Shown here piece after piece: positions 27,404-36,032 of a stretch of DNA of 64,000 nt. The translations under genes were made by a program, and so were the position numbers. Positions within the stretch are counted from its first letter, which is position 1; every line of letters starts with the position of its first letter. Source of the stretch: Fibrobacterota bacterium (lineage in GTDB: Bacteria > Fibrobacterota > Fibrobacteria > UBA11236); the NCBI GenBank assembly GCA_947482115.1, contig CANKII010000002.1, positions 1 to 64,000 of the forward strand. Direction: 5' to 3'. The notes beneath the pieces were generated by a model. That model saw only the letters and a list, made by a program, of their open reading frames with translations. It searched no databases and was not told where the DNA came from.

Positions 27404-29323
27404 TTATTTCACTTGAAACAAGAAGCCATTGCTCGGAGCAAAGGCTGTCGGGATTTCCACATGCGACTCGCCGGCAATGACGGAAATCCGGTTCCGCAAT
27501 GTTCCGCTCATATCATAAATCCGCACCATTCGCGCCGTATTGGAAGGGTCCAAGTTCAGCAAAAGGCGGTTTCCCGTCCGCATGAACTGGAAGCCGTGGG
27601 TGTTATTGGCAGAAACCGAACGCACGGAAACAGGGATTAGCGTCAGGGCGAAATTACGCGTTGCAGTTCCACCATTGGCGACAGCCACATTTGCGGCGGT
27701 GGAATCGGTATAGATTCCGTTACCAGATGCGGTAACCCAGTAATTGGGCGTACCCGGAGCCACATTGCTGAACGTGTAAAGGCCTGTCGCATCCGTCGTC
27801 GTACTGTCGATAATGGCTGACGTTGCCGAGCTGCGACGCAAGTACATGCGGATGCCGGTAAGGGGCGTGCTATCGACAGCATTTCTCACGGTACCGGTGA
27901 TGTTGCCGGGAACGGCTGCAGTGAGATAGAAGTTGCGGGTAACGGTCGCGCCATTGCCCACGGCGATGTTGTTGCCGGCACCGGCGACATATCCCGTTGC
28001 CGTCACAGCGATGTAATAGTTCGGGGTTCCGGGAACGAGGTTGATGAAGGCATAGGCACCCGCTCCATCGGTGACAGCGCTATCGATAATCGCGGAGGTT
28101 GCCGAGGTGCGCCGTAGATAGACGAGGGCACCGGCAATGGCTGTGCTGTCCGTGGCCTTGTATACATTGCCGTTGATGGTCCCCGGAACCGTAGCGGCCA
28201 GATAGAAGTTGGAAACCAGGTTTCCACCGTTCGGGACAACCTGATTGGCGTTGGTACCGGTCTGAAATCCCGTGGCACTTGCGCTGATCCAGTAGTTCGG
28301 GGTTCCGGGAGCGAGGTTGATGAAGGCATAGGCCCCCGCCGCATCCGTGACGGCGCTGTCAATGATGGCGGAGGTTGCGGAGGTACGCCGCAGATAGACG
28401 AGGGCACCGGCAATGGCCGTGCTGTCCGCCGCGTCTCTTACGTTGCCTGAGATGCTGCCGGGAAGGGTGGCGATCATGTAAAAGTTGACAATCAAAGTGC
28501 CGCCGCTCGGAACAACCTGATTAGCGCTCGTAATACTGTTAAATCCGTCGGCACTCGCAGTAATCCAGTAGTTGGGTGCCCCTGGAGCCACATTATTGAA
28601 TTCGTAATATCCCATGGAGTCCGTGCGTATGCTGTCCACAATCGCCCCGTTGGCTGAATGCCGGTAAACCACCAATGCATTGATGAGCGGAGTGGCACTG
28701 TCCGATGCATTACGAACAAAACCCGCTAGATTTCCCGGTACGGCCAGATAAAAGTTGCGGGTCACAGTAGCACCATTGCCCACCGCAACATTATTGCTCG
28801 CACCGCTGACATATCCAGTGGCTACGACGCTAACCCAGTAATTGGGCGCTCCCGTGGCCAGATTGCTGAAGGTATACAACCCCGCTGTATCAGTGATTGC
28901 ACTGTCAATAATGGCCGAGGTTGCTGAAGTGCGCCGCAGATAAACTTTGGCGCCGGCAATGGCCGTGCTGTCCGCAGATGTGCGAACGTTGCCGGTGATG
29001 GTTCCGGGAACGGCGGCGGTGAGATAGACATTTACAGAATCAAATGCCACAGTTGTATCTACCGTGGTATTCGACGTGGCGGTGACAAAACCCGTTGCGC
29101 TGGTTTGGAGTTGCTTGGTGCCATTGGTGACGTTGAGGAGGGTATACTGTCCCAAACTATCCGTGGTCGTGGAGTCGAGACGGGTGGCACCCTGGAGTAA
29201 GACAACTTTGGCGCCCCCCACCACGGTACTATCGGAAGCCTTCTTCACGGTACCGGTGATGCTGGTGGCCCCGATTGAAATGGGTAGCAAGAACATTGCA
29301 GCATATATCCAGATGTTTTTCAT
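27404..29323 (-). CDS. Secreted modular protein with six carboxypeptidase-regulatory-like domains and C-terminal tail
   Basis: A 639-residue protein. The start at 29323 follows AAGGGGAAG and opens a signal peptide (MKNIWIYAAMFLLPISIGA). Six consecutive modules of ~85-95 residues share the CarboxypepD_reg-like pattern GxIxGxVRxAxDSTAIAGAxVYLRR...DSxxTDxxGxYxFxNxAPGTPNYWxxxxATGF. Modules three and four are almost identical at both protein and DNA level. The last ~65 residues form the shared tail (GFQFMRTGNRLLLNLDPSN then VRIYDMSGTLRN, ending GFLFQVK). These beta-sandwich arrays usually serve as surface stalks or adhesive spacers. It is the first of four tandem paralogues. Confidence 0.85.
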   Translation of the reverse strand: MKNIWIYAAMFLLPISIGATSITGTVKKASDSTVVGGAKVVLLQGATRLDSTTTDSLGQYTLLNVTNGTKQLQTSATGFVTATSNTTVDTTVAFDSVNVYLTAAVPGTITGNVRTSADSTAIAGAKVYLRRTSATSAIIDSAITDTAGLYTFSNLATGAPNYWVSVVATGYVSGASNNVAVGNGATVTRNFYLAVPGNLAGFVRNASDSATPLINALVVYRHSANGAIVDSIRTDSMGYYEFNNVAPGAPNYWITASADGFNSITSANQVVPSGGTLIVNFYMIATLPGSISGNVRDAADSTAIAGALVYLRRTSATSAIIDSAVTDAAGAYAFINLAPGTPNYWISASATGFQTGTNANQVVPNGGNLVSNFYLAATVPGTINGNVYKATDSTAIAGALVYLRRTSATSAIIDSAVTDGAGAYAFINLVPGTPNYYIAVTATGYVAGAGNNIAVGNGATVTRNFYLTAAVPGNITGTVRNAVDSTPLTGIRMYLRRSSATSAIIDSTTTDATGLYTFSNVAPGTPNYWVTASGNGIYTDSTAANVAVANGGTATRNFALTLIPVSVRSVSANNTHGFQFMRTGNRLLLNLDPSNTARMVRIYDMSGTLRNRISVIAGESHVEIPTAFAPSNGFLFQVK

Positions 29324-29623
29324 GATTCTTCCCCTTGTGTTGGATTAAAAACTTCACGTTGAGAATACGCAGCCATCAAACTAATGTCTATGCCTTAAAA
29401 TTGTTCCCGGAAGGTGCAATTACACTTCGATAAAAATCAAAATTGATAACGAATTTTTAACAACTTTGCCTATAAATTTGATGTTTTTTGGTTAAAATGT
29501 TCATTTTTAAAATCATTAGTAATTATATAAGATAACGGATTTGCGCCCTTTTTAACCGTTCCGGAGAGCACAAAAAAAGCCGGCGGTTTCCCGCCGGCGT
29601 TTGGATTATTGAAAAAGCGTTGT
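29324..29623. other. AT-rich intergenic region between modular-protein genes one and two
   Basis: About 300 bases with long A/T runs and no credible coding frame. It must hold the promoter of the gene starting at 29323, but no clear -35/-10 pair stands out. The only defined element is the terminator at 29572-29600 belonging to the next gene. Confidence 0.6.
29572..29600 (-). terminator. Terminator of modular-protein gene two
   Basis: A perfect stem GCCGGCGG/CCGCCGGC with TTTC loop; on the minus strand it is followed by T7. It lies 24 bases beyond the gene's stop. Confidence 0.92.
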
Positions 29624-30964
29624 TTAATGAATCTGGAACAGGTAACCGTTTGAGGGGGCGTAGTTTGCGGGGAGAATGACCCGGGAAACACCAGCCGGAA
29701 CAGCAACTTGTTGTTGGATGGAACCCTTCAGATTGAAGGCTTCAACCGTGCGGGAAACTTTGGAAATTCCCAAATCCAGAATCAATCTGTCCCCGGACTG
29801 GGTGAAATGAATCTGCCGAGAATCTGAAAGTGCTGAGTAGATGGCTGTGCTTTGAGTAAAGGTGAAATTGGATGTCAGTGTAGCACCGGAGGTGAGTCGG
29901 AGACTGTCGCTGCTTTGCGTTCCAATGGTGGACAGCGCCGTGACATAGTATTTTCCCGGATTCGCATTGAAGGTGTAATTTCCCGACGCATTCGTACGGT
30001 TGCTGTCAATGATGGCTGTGTTCAGCGAATCCCTGCGCAGAACCACAAGAACATTGGTCATGGCCAGCGGAATACCCTGAACTACATTGCTCAAGGAGCC
30101 TTTGATAACTCCCGGAGATTGCAGGGAGAGATTGGAAGTGACAGTCAACCCGTTGCCAATGGCCACGTTGTTATTGGTGAGGGTGATGAACCCGGTGGCA
30201 CTGGCGGTGATCCATGCATTGGGTGTTCCTGGAGCCACACCGGTGAAGGTATAGACGCCGGAACCATTGGTTGTGGTGCTGTCGGAAATGGCCGCAGTTG
30301 CCGACCCGCGGCGGAGATAAACCTTGGCACCGCTGATGGGATTGGTGTTAATTGCATTGCGCACGGTTCCTGTGACGGTTGCAGGCTGGGTCAGGGCCAG
30401 AAAAATATTCAAGGTGATGGTTGCATTTGCCGTAACAGCCAAATTGGTGGTGGAAAGGAAAAACGTCGCTGCGGTGGTGGTAATCGTGTAGTTGGTTGCC
30501 GCAGCAAGACCCGTAAAGGAATAATTTCCGGAGCCGTCGGACAATAAGCTGTCAACCAAAGTGTTTCCACGACGCAACACGAGCTTGGCGCCCACGACCG
30601 CAGTGCTATCCGATGCTTTTTTGACAATACCCGCAATATTTCCGCCGGCAACAAGTGCGAAATTGGAGGTGAGCGGTGTGCCCGCAACCACGGTGACGTT
30701 ATTGGTGACGGTGGCATAGCCACTTCGGATGGCCCGAACCTGTTTGGCACCTGCGCCGACAGTCAAACTGTCAAAACTATAATGGCCTACGGTGTCTGTT
30801 TGAATGGAGTCCACATGAACCCCTGCGGAGATCAAAATGACCCAGGATCCGGCCAGGGGTGTTGGGCCTGTGACATTACCGCTGATTGCGACAGGATTTG
30901 CGGCTTTGGCTGCAAGCGGCAGGAATACAGCTGCAAATAAAAATGCGCGAATAAGGTTTTTCAT
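29624..30964 (-). CDS. Secreted modular protein with four carboxypeptidase-regulatory-like domains and C-terminal tail
   Basis: A 446-residue protein. The start at 30964 follows GGGGAGGA and begins a signal peptide (MKNLIRAFLFAAVFLPLAAKA); an in-frame start further upstream would bury it. Four modules occur, such as GIVKKASDSTAVVGAKLVLRRGNTLVDS and GTVRNAINTNPISGAKVYLRRGSA. The tail is the same kind as in the neighbours (QIHFTQSGDRLILDLGISKV, then VEAFNLKGSIQQQVAVPAG, ending GYLFQIH). It is probably exported and surface-attached or released. It has its own terminator and presumably its own promoter, with a GGGTTATAACCC palindrome 86 bases upstream. Confidence 0.85.
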   Translation of the reverse strand: MKNLIRAFLFAAVFLPLAAKAANPVAISGNVTGPTPLAGSWVILISAGVHVDSIQTDTVGHYSFDSLTVGAGAKQVRAIRSGYATVTNNVTVVAGTPLTSNFALVAGGNIAGIVKKASDSTAVVGAKLVLRRGNTLVDSLLSDGSGNYSFTGLAAATNYTITTTAATFFLSTTNLAVTANATITLNIFLALTQPATVTGTVRNAINTNPISGAKVYLRRGSATAAISDSTTTNGSGVYTFTGVAPGTPNAWITASATGFITLTNNNVAIGNGLTVTSNLSLQSPGVIKGSLSNVVQGIPLAMTNVLVVLRRDSLNTAIIDSNRTNASGNYTFNANPGKYYVTALSTIGTQSSDSLRLTSGATLTSNFTFTQSTAIYSALSDSRQIHFTQSGDRLILDLGISKVSRTVEAFNLKGSIQQQVAVPAGVSRVILPANYAPSNGYLFQIH

Positions 30965-31049
30965 GAGTCCTCCCCAGAGTTGGTTAAGTAACAATTCCCC
31001 ATACAAATTAATTCTCAAATCAAAGTTTTAACGCAAAACCTTAAAATTC

Positions 31050-31061
31050 GGGTTATAACCC
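31050..31061. promoter_or_regulatory. Palindrome GGGTTATAACCC upstream of modular-protein gene two
   Basis: A perfect 12-base palindrome about 86 bases upstream of the start at 30964. A related 14-base palindrome is at the same kind of position upstream of gene four (33920). It could be an operator; no regulator is identified. Confidence 0.35.
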
Positions 31062-31073
31062 CTTTTTTTAAAC

Positions 31074-31105
31074 AAAAAAAGCCGGTGGTTTCCCACCGGC
31101 TTTTT
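31074..31105. terminator. Terminator of modular-protein gene three
   Basis: A perfect stem GCCGGTGG/CCACCGGC with loop TTTC, flanked by A7 on the left and T5 on the right. It terminates the minus-strand gene ending at 31128. Confidence 0.93.
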
Positions 31106-31127
31106 AATTCATGTTTTGAGCCTCGGT

Positions 31128-32009
31128 TTATTTGACCTGGAACAGGTAGCCATTGGCGAAGGTGGCCGGAACGATGGCACGGGATTCCCCGGCGGCTACG
31201 TAAACCTGACGCTTGAGCGAACCATCAAATCCGAAGATCTGAACGGTACGGGCTACGTTGGATACCGAAAGGTTCAACGAAAGGCGATCGCCCATTACTG
31301 AGAGCCGAATGCTCTGAGTGCGGGTGGAAGCCAACTGTTGGATTCCAGTGGTGGTCAGGGCCACATTCGCCGCAGTTGTCGCTCCAGCAGCCACTGTAAT
31401 GGCAGTGGTTGAAGTCAATGTTGCATATCCGGGCTGGGACACGATGAGGGAATATGCATTTGAAGGAGTCCCTGTTCCGGCAGCGAGAATATTCGCGAAC
31501 TGGTAGGTTCCATTGGCATCGGTCGTTGTAGAATCCACAAGTACCCAGGCACCGGTGGCCGTTGCGCGACGGCGAAGAACAACTTTAGCCCCCACAACCT
31601 TGACGTTGGTACGTGTGACAAGTCCCGCAATGGTGGAAGTGCCTGGAGCGTTGGCTCCCGTCGAACCAGTGAGAACTGCATTACAGGTGACTGTGGCAGT
31701 GGTTGAATTAACCGCCAGTCCCGTGTCTTTTGGGTTGGGGGTATAGCCTGAGGCAGCTATGGAAACAGCTGCAAAGCCAGTAGGAACATTGGCAATGGCA
31801 TAATTGCCATTGATGTCCGTGGTTGCTGTACCCACAAGAGTAGCCGAACTGCCGGATCCGCTTGTCACTGTCACAACTGCTCCCGAAACGCCTGAAGTGG
31901 TGGTGGCACCTGGAATGGCTGAGGACACAACACCGCTGATGGTGGCGGCAAAGCCCATGACAGGCAATGCAACCAACGCTGTAAGTAAATATCCAAGATT
32001 CTTTTTCAT
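31128..32009 (-). CDS. Secreted modular protein with two carboxypeptidase-regulatory-like domains and C-terminal tail
   Basis: A 293-residue protein, the shortest of the four paralogues. The signal peptide MKKNLGYLLTALVALPVMGFA begins at 32009 after AAAAGGGG. Module one (ISGVVSSAIPGATTTSGVSGAVVTV) and module two (IAGLVTRTNVKVVGAKVVLRRRA) are followed by the shared tail (IRLSVMGDRLSLNLSVSNVARTVQIFGFDGSLKRQVYVAAG, ending GYLFQVK, split here for length reasons). The tail is closest to that of gene four. It is bounded by a terminator on its 3' side and a long intergenic region upstream, so it is likely an independent transcription unit. Confidence 0.85.
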   Translation of the reverse strand: MKKNLGYLLTALVALPVMGFAATISGVVSSAIPGATTTSGVSGAVVTVTSGSGSSATLVGTATTDINGNYAIANVPTGFAAVSIAASGYTPNPKDTGLAVNSTTATVTCNAVLTGSTGANAPGTSTIAGLVTRTNVKVVGAKVVLRRRATATGAWVLVDSTTTDANGTYQFANILAAGTGTPSNAYSLIVSQPGYATLTSTTAITVAAGATTAANVALTTTGIQQLASTRTQSIRLSVMGDRLSLNLSVSNVARTVQIFGFDGSLKRQVYVAAGESRAIVPATFANGYLFQVK

Positions 32010-32344
32010 TTGATTCCCCTTTTCTCGGTTGTTTTTTGTTTTAAGACACCTCTCAATCGCAAATTTAAATGCAACATCCCATATGTGGAATATCTGTGTG
32101 GAAAATTCGTTGTGAAAACGTGAAAAATCAATAACGCTTCATTTTCAATAAATCCAGAGAGGTATGATATTTGGATAAAAAAGACCCATTTTAAATTCAA
32201 TTGGCAGTACCAGAAACAAAGATGACCTGAATAGTGTTATCGATTGAATATCACTGTGCTTGAAATCGGTAACTGTGAAATAGGGAAATAAAAAAGGCCG
32301 ATGGGATTTCCCACCGGCCTTTAAAGCGCGTTAGCGCCTAAGAC
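32010..32344. other. Intergenic region between modular-protein genes three and four
   Basis: About 335 AT-rich bases. No coding frame is supported. It contains the terminator at 32291-32323 and the presumed promoter of gene three; I see no confident promoter hexamers, RNA gene or repeat. Confidence 0.6.
32291..32323 (-). terminator. Terminator of modular-protein gene four
   Basis: The stem AAAGGCCGATGGG/CCCACCGGCCTTT with one A-C mismatch and loop ATTT lies 22 bases past the stop at 32345. The stem sequence is a near copy of those at 27351 and 31074. Confidence 0.9.
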
Positions 32345-33817
32345 TTACTTGACCTGGAACAGATAACCGGCTGCGAAGGTGGCCGGCACAATGGCACGGG
32401 TCGCACCGGCAGGTACGGAAACCTGATGGGCAAGAGAACCATTCAAGCTGAAGATTTGAACCGTGCGGGCGACATTGGAAACATCCAAGTCGAGAGCCAA
32501 GTTCGAACCCATCAACGAGAGGCGGATGTTCAACGACTGGTCATGAGAATAGGACACAATGCCGACCACACAACCCGCTGCAGTCGGAGCAGCAGTGCAG
32601 AGTGTCATAGCAATGTTCGGGGTCACAATGTATGTGGCACCGTAAGCAACTTGATAAACATCAGCAGTGTTTTCCGCACCCGTAGTAAGCGGATAGTTGC
32701 GATAGGCATTGGCGGTAACCAATACGCGATAGCTTCCGTTTGCGGCACTAGCCGGAGTCGGAGCGGCAATCAGGTTGGAGAACGAGAAGATTCCGTTCGC
32801 ATCCGAGAACGTGGAATCAAGTGTATACCAGACATTGGCAGCACCAGTACTGCCCATACGGCGTTGCAACACAACCTTCGCACCCGAGATAATCGGGCCG
32901 GTGGTGGCGTTGGTGCCATGCAAGGTTCCACCAATGGTGGAAAGCGCAGGGGTCAAGCCGGTGTTCATGACGGTGTTGCTGCCGAAGACAACGATAGCCG
33001 TGGTATCCTTGGTGGCAAGACCGCGGTTGCTCTTCATTCCTGCAGCGCTGACCGAGATATTGTAAGTCGCGGCATTCAGAACCTTGGAATAGTTTCCGTT
33101 GGCATCTGTCGTGGTGCTGTCCACCTTGGCAGTTCCGACGGAGAACACAACCTTGGCGCCGACAATCACAACCGTCGCGCTATCGTTGCGACGGATGGTT
33201 CCGGAAATGCTTCCGAGGTTGCTGGTCAGGTACTGGGTACCCACGGTGGTGCTGGCGTTCCAAGCAACGGCTACGTTACCGGTGCTGGTGCCCTGAAAGC
33301 CGGACTTGGCCACGGCAACGTTGTAACCGGTTCCGGTCGAAACGCTATCGAACTTGTAGTTACCCAAGCTATCCGTGGTGGCATTTCTGGGGTTGTCACC
33401 GGCGGTTCCACCGGAAAGAGTCACCGTTGCCGCAACGGCAGGGGTGGAATCCACGGCTTTTTTGACCGTACCTTGGATGACCGAGGTCTTGTTGTTGATG
33501 CTGATGCTGAGGTTCACACCGGTGATAACCTGACCGGCACTGCTCACACCTTGCAACGTGACCGCGGAGTTGTAACCAGACAAGCTGGCTTGAACAACCT
33601 TGGTACCCGTTGTGGCAGCAGTAAGGGTATAGGTACCCGCGCCGTTGGTTGTCGTCGAATCCACGTGGGGACCCGCGCTATTGTTATCGATCAGCACGAC
33701 CTTGACGCCGCCGACCGGAGTACCGGGAGCAGGAGCACCTACAGTACCGCTGATGGTGGCTGCCCAAAGCGTGGCAGGCAGCAAAGCTGCAGTTAACGCA
33801 TATTTCCATGATTTCAT
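32345..33817 (-). CDS. Secreted modular protein with four carboxypeptidase-regulatory-like domains and C-terminal tail
   Basis: A 490-residue protein. The ATG at 33817 follows AAGGAG and opens a signal peptide (MKSWKYALTAALLPATLWA); the in-frame ATG at 33835 is an alternative that adds six residues. Four modules occur (ISGTVGAPAPGTPVGGVKVVL, IQGTVKKAVDSTPAVAATVTL, ISGTIRRNDSATVVIVGAKVVF and IGGTLHGTNATTGPIISGAKVVL). The shared C-terminal tail (LNIRLSLMGSNLALDLDVSN, VQIFSLNGSLAHQVSVPAG, ending GYLFQVK) follows. The modules are more diverged from one another than in the first paralogue. A GGTTATGCATAACC palindrome lies about 103 bases upstream. Confidence 0.85.
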   Translation of the reverse strand: MKSWKYALTAALLPATLWAATISGTVGAPAPGTPVGGVKVVLIDNNSAGPHVDSTTTNGAGTYTLTAATTGTKVVQASLSGYNSAVTLQGVSSAGQVITGVNLSISINNKTSVIQGTVKKAVDSTPAVAATVTLSGGTAGDNPRNATTDSLGNYKFDSVSTGTGYNVAVAKSGFQGTSTGNVAVAWNASTTVGTQYLTSNLGSISGTIRRNDSATVVIVGAKVVFSVGTAKVDSTTTDANGNYSKVLNAATYNISVSAAGMKSNRGLATKDTTAIVVFGSNTVMNTGLTPALSTIGGTLHGTNATTGPIISGAKVVLQRRMGSTGAANVWYTLDSTFSDANGIFSFSNLIAAPTPASAANGSYRVLVTANAYRNYPLTTGAENTADVYQVAYGATYIVTPNIAMTLCTAAPTAAGCVVGIVSYSHDQSLNIRLSLMGSNLALDLDVSNVARTVQIFSLNGSLAHQVSVPAGATRAIVPATFAAGYLFQVK

Positions 33818-33919
33818 GATGTTTTTCTCCTTCATGGTGTTCTCTCTCTCCCTACGGGGAAATGTTAGTCCCGCATGAAACTTATACAACAGGGGTATAA
33901 ATGTAAAGCCGTTTTTAAA

Positions 33920-33933
33920 GGTTATGCATAACC
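33920..33933. promoter_or_regulatory. Palindrome GGTTATGCATAACC upstream of modular-protein gene four
   Basis: A perfect 14-base palindrome in the gap between the ABC-transporter operon and the modular-protein gene. It resembles GGGTTATAACCC at 31050. Possible operator. Confidence 0.35.
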
Positions 33934-34086
33934 CGCCCAATATCCATTGCGTTAGACGAACTCGTTACACAGTTGTTTCAAAAGGCAAGTTTGGAAGTGA
34001 AGCAATGAAAAACACAATAATTCATACAAAAATAGAATTAATTTACCTTTAATTTACTAATTTCCGTTCTGTTCAATTGAGGGGAT

Positions 34087-35187
34087 CTATTTGTCACCCA
34101 CATTATGAATAGGCAGTAAAAATCCCCCTTTTGTGTTGAAGAACACAATTTCCCTTGGAGAGAAGTCGAACTTCAGGGTTTCATCGACCTTTGTAACGGG
34201 CTCGGTAATGGTTTTCACGGAAAAAGAGGTCGCGTCATTTTGCAGATAAATGCCAGTTTGACCCGCCTGTTTTTCAACGGCGGTGACTTTGCCCGATAAT
34301 TTCCCCCCGGATTCAACCGAGTGCAAATGTTCGGGACGAATTCCCGCGATGATTTCAGCATGGTCACGCAGTTTTTCGGCCTGTTCAGCAGAAAGCAAAA
34401 AATTCAGCGCGGAAGAGGCGAAATGCGTTCCTGCCGCCGACGTTTGCAAACTCCCGTGGAAAAGATTCATGCCCGGAGATCCGATGAATGATGCGGTGAA
34501 AGTATTGGCGGGACGGAGATAAAGTTCTTCCGGAGTTGCGATTTGCTGAATGCTTCCCTGATTGAGAACCACCACGCGATCTCCCAGTGTCAGTGCCTCA
34601 CTTTGATCATGTGTCACAAAAATCATGGGAACTTTCAGGCGCTGGTGCAGCCGCTGGATTTCCACGCGCAGTTGCAAACGCATTTGTGCATCGAGACTTG
34701 AAAGCGGTTCGTCGAAAAGAAAAACTTTCGGCTCGCGCAAAATGGCGCGACCCAGCGCAACGCGCTGCCGTTCTCCGCCGCTGATCTCGGAGGGATACCG
34801 TTGCAGCAACCCTTCGATGTTCAATAATTTCGCAGCCTCAAGAATCTTTGCTTCGCGCATGGATTTTTTTTCGCCGCGCAGTTTGAGGCCGAAGCCGAGA
34901 TTGTCCGCCACGGAAAGATGCGGCATTAATGTGTAGCTCTGGAACACGACGGCGATATCGCGATCTTTCGGCGGAATGCCGTTAAGAACTCGGCTGCCAA
35001 GACGCACCGTTCCCGTGTTTTCTTCTTCAAGTCCCGCGAGGATGCGGAGCAAGGTGGACTTGCCGCATCCCGAAGGACCTACAATGGCCACGAGTTCGCC
35101 TTCTCCGATCTCGAGCGAGAAATCCTTCAGCGCATGCACATTGCCCGGAAAGGTTTTGGAGAGATTCTGGATGGAAAGAGAAGTCAT
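34087..35187 (-). CDS. Sugar ABC transporter ATP-binding protein (MalK/UgpC-type)
   Basis: A 366-residue protein. Walker A is GPSGCGKST (residues ~37-45), the Q-loop is VVFQSYTLMPHLSV, the signature is ISGGERQRVALGRA, Walker B is VFLFDEPLSSLD, and the H-loop is FVTHDQSEAL. A C-terminal TOBE-type regulatory domain (~240-366) carries GIRPEHL, as in MalK and UgpC. The signature reads SGGER instead of SGGQQ. It is the last gene of the binding-protein - permease - permease - ATPase operon, 14 bases after the second permease. It powers uptake of a sugar or glycerol-phosphate-type solute. Confidence 0.94.
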   Translation of the reverse strand: MTSLSIQNLSKTFPGNVHALKDFSLEIGEGELVAIVGPSGCGKSTLLRILAGLEEENTGTVRLGSRVLNGIPPKDRDIAVVFQSYTLMPHLSVADNLGFGLKLRGEKKSMREAKILEAAKLLNIEGLLQRYPSEISGGERQRVALGRAILREPKVFLFDEPLSSLDAQMRLQLRVEIQRLHQRLKVPMIFVTHDQSEALTLGDRVVVLNQGSIQQIATPEELYLRPANTFTASFIGSPGMNLFHGSLQTSAAGTHFASSALNFLLSAEQAEKLRDHAEIIAGIRPEHLHSVESGGKLSGKVTAVEKQAGQTGIYLQNDATSFSVKTITEPVTKVDETLKFDFSPREIVFFNTKGGFLLPIHNVGDK

Positions 35188-35201
35188 TTCGGATTCCGGT
35201 T

Positions 35202-36032
35202 TTATGCTTCAGTGAGGCGGCCCAAGGCGGTTCGAAAGTGGCGGTAAGCCAGTGCGAAGAACAGCGCTGTGGGCAACAGAGTCAAAGTACAACCGGCGAG
35301 GAGAAGTCCGTAAGGCACGCGAGTATTGCCGGCGTTCAGGCTCGAAAGACCGATCGAAACGGTAAGACGTGAACCGGTGGAGAGCATGACGAGCGGTATG
35401 AGATGATCCTGCCAGCACAATACGAATTGAATCAACGCGAAGGCGATGACGGCGGGTTTCACAAGTGGCAATGCGGCAAAAAAGACCCGGTATTCATTGG
35501 CTCCTTCACAGCGCGCCATATCCAGCAGGGCGTCGGGCATGCGCCGGAAGATGGCGGTGAAGTACAGAATCCCGATGCCGCTGGCTGCTCCCGGAAGAAT
35601 GACGGACCACGGAGTATCCAATAGCGAAAGTTTGTTCATCCAGATGAACAAAGGAAGGACTAGAACCTGCCGGGGAATAAGCACAACGAGTACGGCCAGG
35701 ATGAACAGAATTTTTTTGAATCGAAAATCGAATTTGGCAAAGACATATCCCGCACTGCAGGCGAATGCCGTGGCGAGCGCCGTTTCGACGGCGGAGATGA
35801 ACAGGGAATTCAAAAATTGACGTGGATAAGGAATCCATTTTCCGGTGAGCAGGTCGCGATAATAGCTGAAATCGAAATGTTCCGGAAACATGGGGAAGGG
35901 GATGAGAATGGCGGCGTCGGGTTTGAAGCTGGCGAAGAACATCCACAGGAATGGAAATGCGAAAATCCAGCACAATAATGCCAGCAGGAGTGTCGCCGAA
36001 AAAAGCGGAAGGCGTTTACGAAATCGCAACAT
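35202..36032 (-). CDS. Carbohydrate ABC transporter permease (MalG-type)
   Basis: A 276-residue protein with six transmembrane segments. The inner-membrane coupling (EAA) loop reads EYRVFFAALPLVKPAVIAFALIQFV, preceded by DMARCEGANE, the usual MalG pattern. Other family features are FPFLWMFFASFKPDAAI near the N-terminus and LPGAASGIGILYFTAIFRRMP. Its start overlaps the other permease gene by 17 bases, so the two are probably co-translated and form a heterodimer. Confidence 0.93.
   Translation of the reverse strand: MLRFRKRLPLFSATLLLALLCWIFAFPFLWMFFASFKPDAAILIPFPMFPEHFDFSYYRDLLTGKWIPYPRQFLNSLFISAVETALATAFACSAGYVFAKFDFRFKKILFILAVLVVLIPRQVLVLPLFIWMNKLSLLDTPWSVILPGAASGIGILYFTAIFRRMPDALLDMARCEGANEYRVFFAALPLVKPAVIAFALIQFVLCWQDHLIPLVMLSTGSRLTVSIGLSSLNAGNTRVPYGLLLAGCTLTLLPTALFFALAYRHFRTALGRLTEA

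Noticed and set aside
32426-33796. A 456-codon open frame on the plus strand opposite modular-protein gene four
   Set aside because: It is the antisense shadow of a low-complexity, Thr/Ala/Val-rich gene; its translation is Gly/Arg/Ser-rich without domains, signal or ribosome-binding site.
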